Source: Mesorhizobium sp.
GTDB taxonomy: Bacteria; Pseudomonadota; Alphaproteobacteria; Rhizobiales; Rhizobiaceae
NCBI GenBank assembly: GCA_030698645.1
Contig: JAUYMV010000278.1
Location: forward strand, 1-6,534
Direction of reading: 5' to 3'
Length of the DNA: 6,534 nucleotides
Positions 5,876-6,534 of this stretch are shown piece by piece. Position 1 is the first letter of the stretch; each line of letters begins with the position of its first letter. The notes below the pieces were generated by a model. That model did no database searches. It was not told the origin of the DNA and saw nothing but the letters and a program-made list of their open reading frames with translations. The translations under genes and the position numbers were made by a program.

Positions 5876-6534
5876 ATGGACTGGACGTCTCTTTGGCTGT
5901 CATTGCGGCTGGCGGGCTGGACGGTTCTCATCCTCCTGCCGGTCGCGGTATTTGCCGGCCGCTTCCTCGCCTACCGGAGTTTTGCCGCGAAGGGTCTCGT
6001 CGAGGCCCTGGTGATGCTGCCGCTGGTGCTGCCGCCGACGGTCTTCGGCTTCTACCTGCTGATCAGCTTCGGCGCCCGCTCGCCCGTCGGACAGGCCTGG
6101 CAGTCTCTGTTCGGGCACCAGCTGGTGTTCACGTTCGAGGGGCTTCTGGTTGCTTCTGTGATCTTCAACCTGCCTTTCGCCATCCAGCCGGCGCAGCGCG
6201 GCTTCGAGGCGATCCCGGTTCAGGTGCGCGAGGCGGCGATGGGTTGCGGCATGTCGCCGATGCGGTCCTTGTGGAAGGTCGAACTGCCTCTGGCCTGGCC
6301 CGGCCTGATGACGGCGATGGTGCTGACCTTCGCGCATACGCTGGGCGAATTCGGCATCGTGCTGATGGTGGGCGGGTCCATTCCCGGCCAGACCAAGACG
6401 ATCGCGATCTCGATCTATGACAAGGTGCAGGGCTTCGACATGCAGGGGGCGGCGATCATGTCCTTCATCCTGCTGGCGATCTCGCTGTTCACGATCACGC
6501 TGACATTCTGGCTGTCGGCGCGCGCCGGCAGGCG
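5876..6534 (+). CDS. modB: Molybdate ABC transporter permease ModB (3' end beyond window)
   Basis: ModB is the inner-membrane permease that forms the homodimeric channel of the ModABC importer. The frame is open from ATG 5876 to the window edge, giving 219 residues. Family members are about 225-230 residues long, so only a few are missing. Hydrophobic segments lie at about 7-28, 42-66, 86-104, 142-166 and 193-213. The permease EAA loop that contacts the ATPase is clear: EAAMGCGMSPMRSLWKVELP (119-138), with conserved Glu119, Gly123 and Leu-Pro 137-138. LPLVLPPTVFGFYLL (48-62) and FAHTLGEFGIVLMVGGSIPGQT (152-173) are typical of ModB. ATG 5876 lies 16 bases after the modA stop, preceded by a G-rich run (5866-5872) at rather short spacing. 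In-frame TTG 5873 is a less likely start. It is evidently co-transcribed with modA, and modC is expected next. Identification is firm. Confidence 0.93.
   Translation, partial: MDWTSLWLSLRLAGWTVLILLPVAVFAGRFLAYRSFAAKGLVEALVMLPLVLPPTVFGFYLLISFGARSPVGQAWQSLFGHQLVFTFEGLLVASVIFNLPFAIQPAQRGFEAIPVQVREAAMGCGMSPMRSLWKVELPLAWPGLMTAMVLTFAHTLGEFGIVLMVGGSIPGQTKTIAISIYDKVQGFDMQGAAIMSFILLAISLFTITLTFWLSARAGR

Noticed and set aside
5044..5931. A 295-codon - strand open frame over modA
   Set aside because: It is a codon-aligned mirror of modA, whose signal peptide and binding-protein motifs show the + strand is the real one.
5893..6420. A 175-codon + strand open frame inside modB
   Set aside because: It is an out-of-frame shadow. 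The modB frame from 5876 encodes the EAA loop and membrane segments throughout.

Overview
The window is a GC-rich, ordinary-looking chromosomal segment. It very probably comes from an alphaproteobacterium of the order Hyphomicrobiales/Rhizobiales (a Mesorhizobium/Phyllobacteriaceae-like organism is my best guess). The evidence is the gene order ftsZ, lpxC, bamD, recN, the long Pro/Ala/Gln-rich FtsZ linker, and the style of the FtsZ C-terminal tail. All genes are on the + strand. This taxonomic call rests on family knowledge and synteny, not on a database search.

Layout. Bases 1-942 are the 3' part of ftsZ (cell division GTPase; the GTP-binding domain lies upstream of the window). Bases 943-1218 are non-coding and hold a strong stem-loop and probably the lpxC promoter. 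Bases 1219-2169 are lpxC (first committed step of lipid A synthesis), followed directly by a hairpin with a UUCG loop. Bases 2170-2398 are non-coding and lead into bamD (2399-3265, outer-membrane protein assembly lipoprotein). recN (3284-4954, DNA double-strand-break repair) follows after only 18 bases, so bamD and recN are probably co-transcribed. After a 122-base gap containing an inverted repeat and a possible promoter come modA (5077-5859, periplasmic molybdate-binding protein) and modB (5876 to the end of the window, membrane permease, nearly complete but cut off). The ATPase gene modC would be expected just downstream.

How they fit together. ftsZ, lpxC and bamD serve division and envelope growth, and recN sits with them in the conserved block of this order. 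In that block ligA is the usual neighbour after recN. Here a molybdate uptake operon occupies that place, and modA uses the rare arginine codon AGG far more often than recN does. This suggests that modAB was inserted into, or rearranged next to, an otherwise conserved housekeeping block. I found no mobile element, CRISPR array, tRNA or rRNA. I do not see a previously undescribed system. The most useful second looks are the modAB insertion, the ligand-site changes in ModA, and the palindromic elements in the intergenic gaps.
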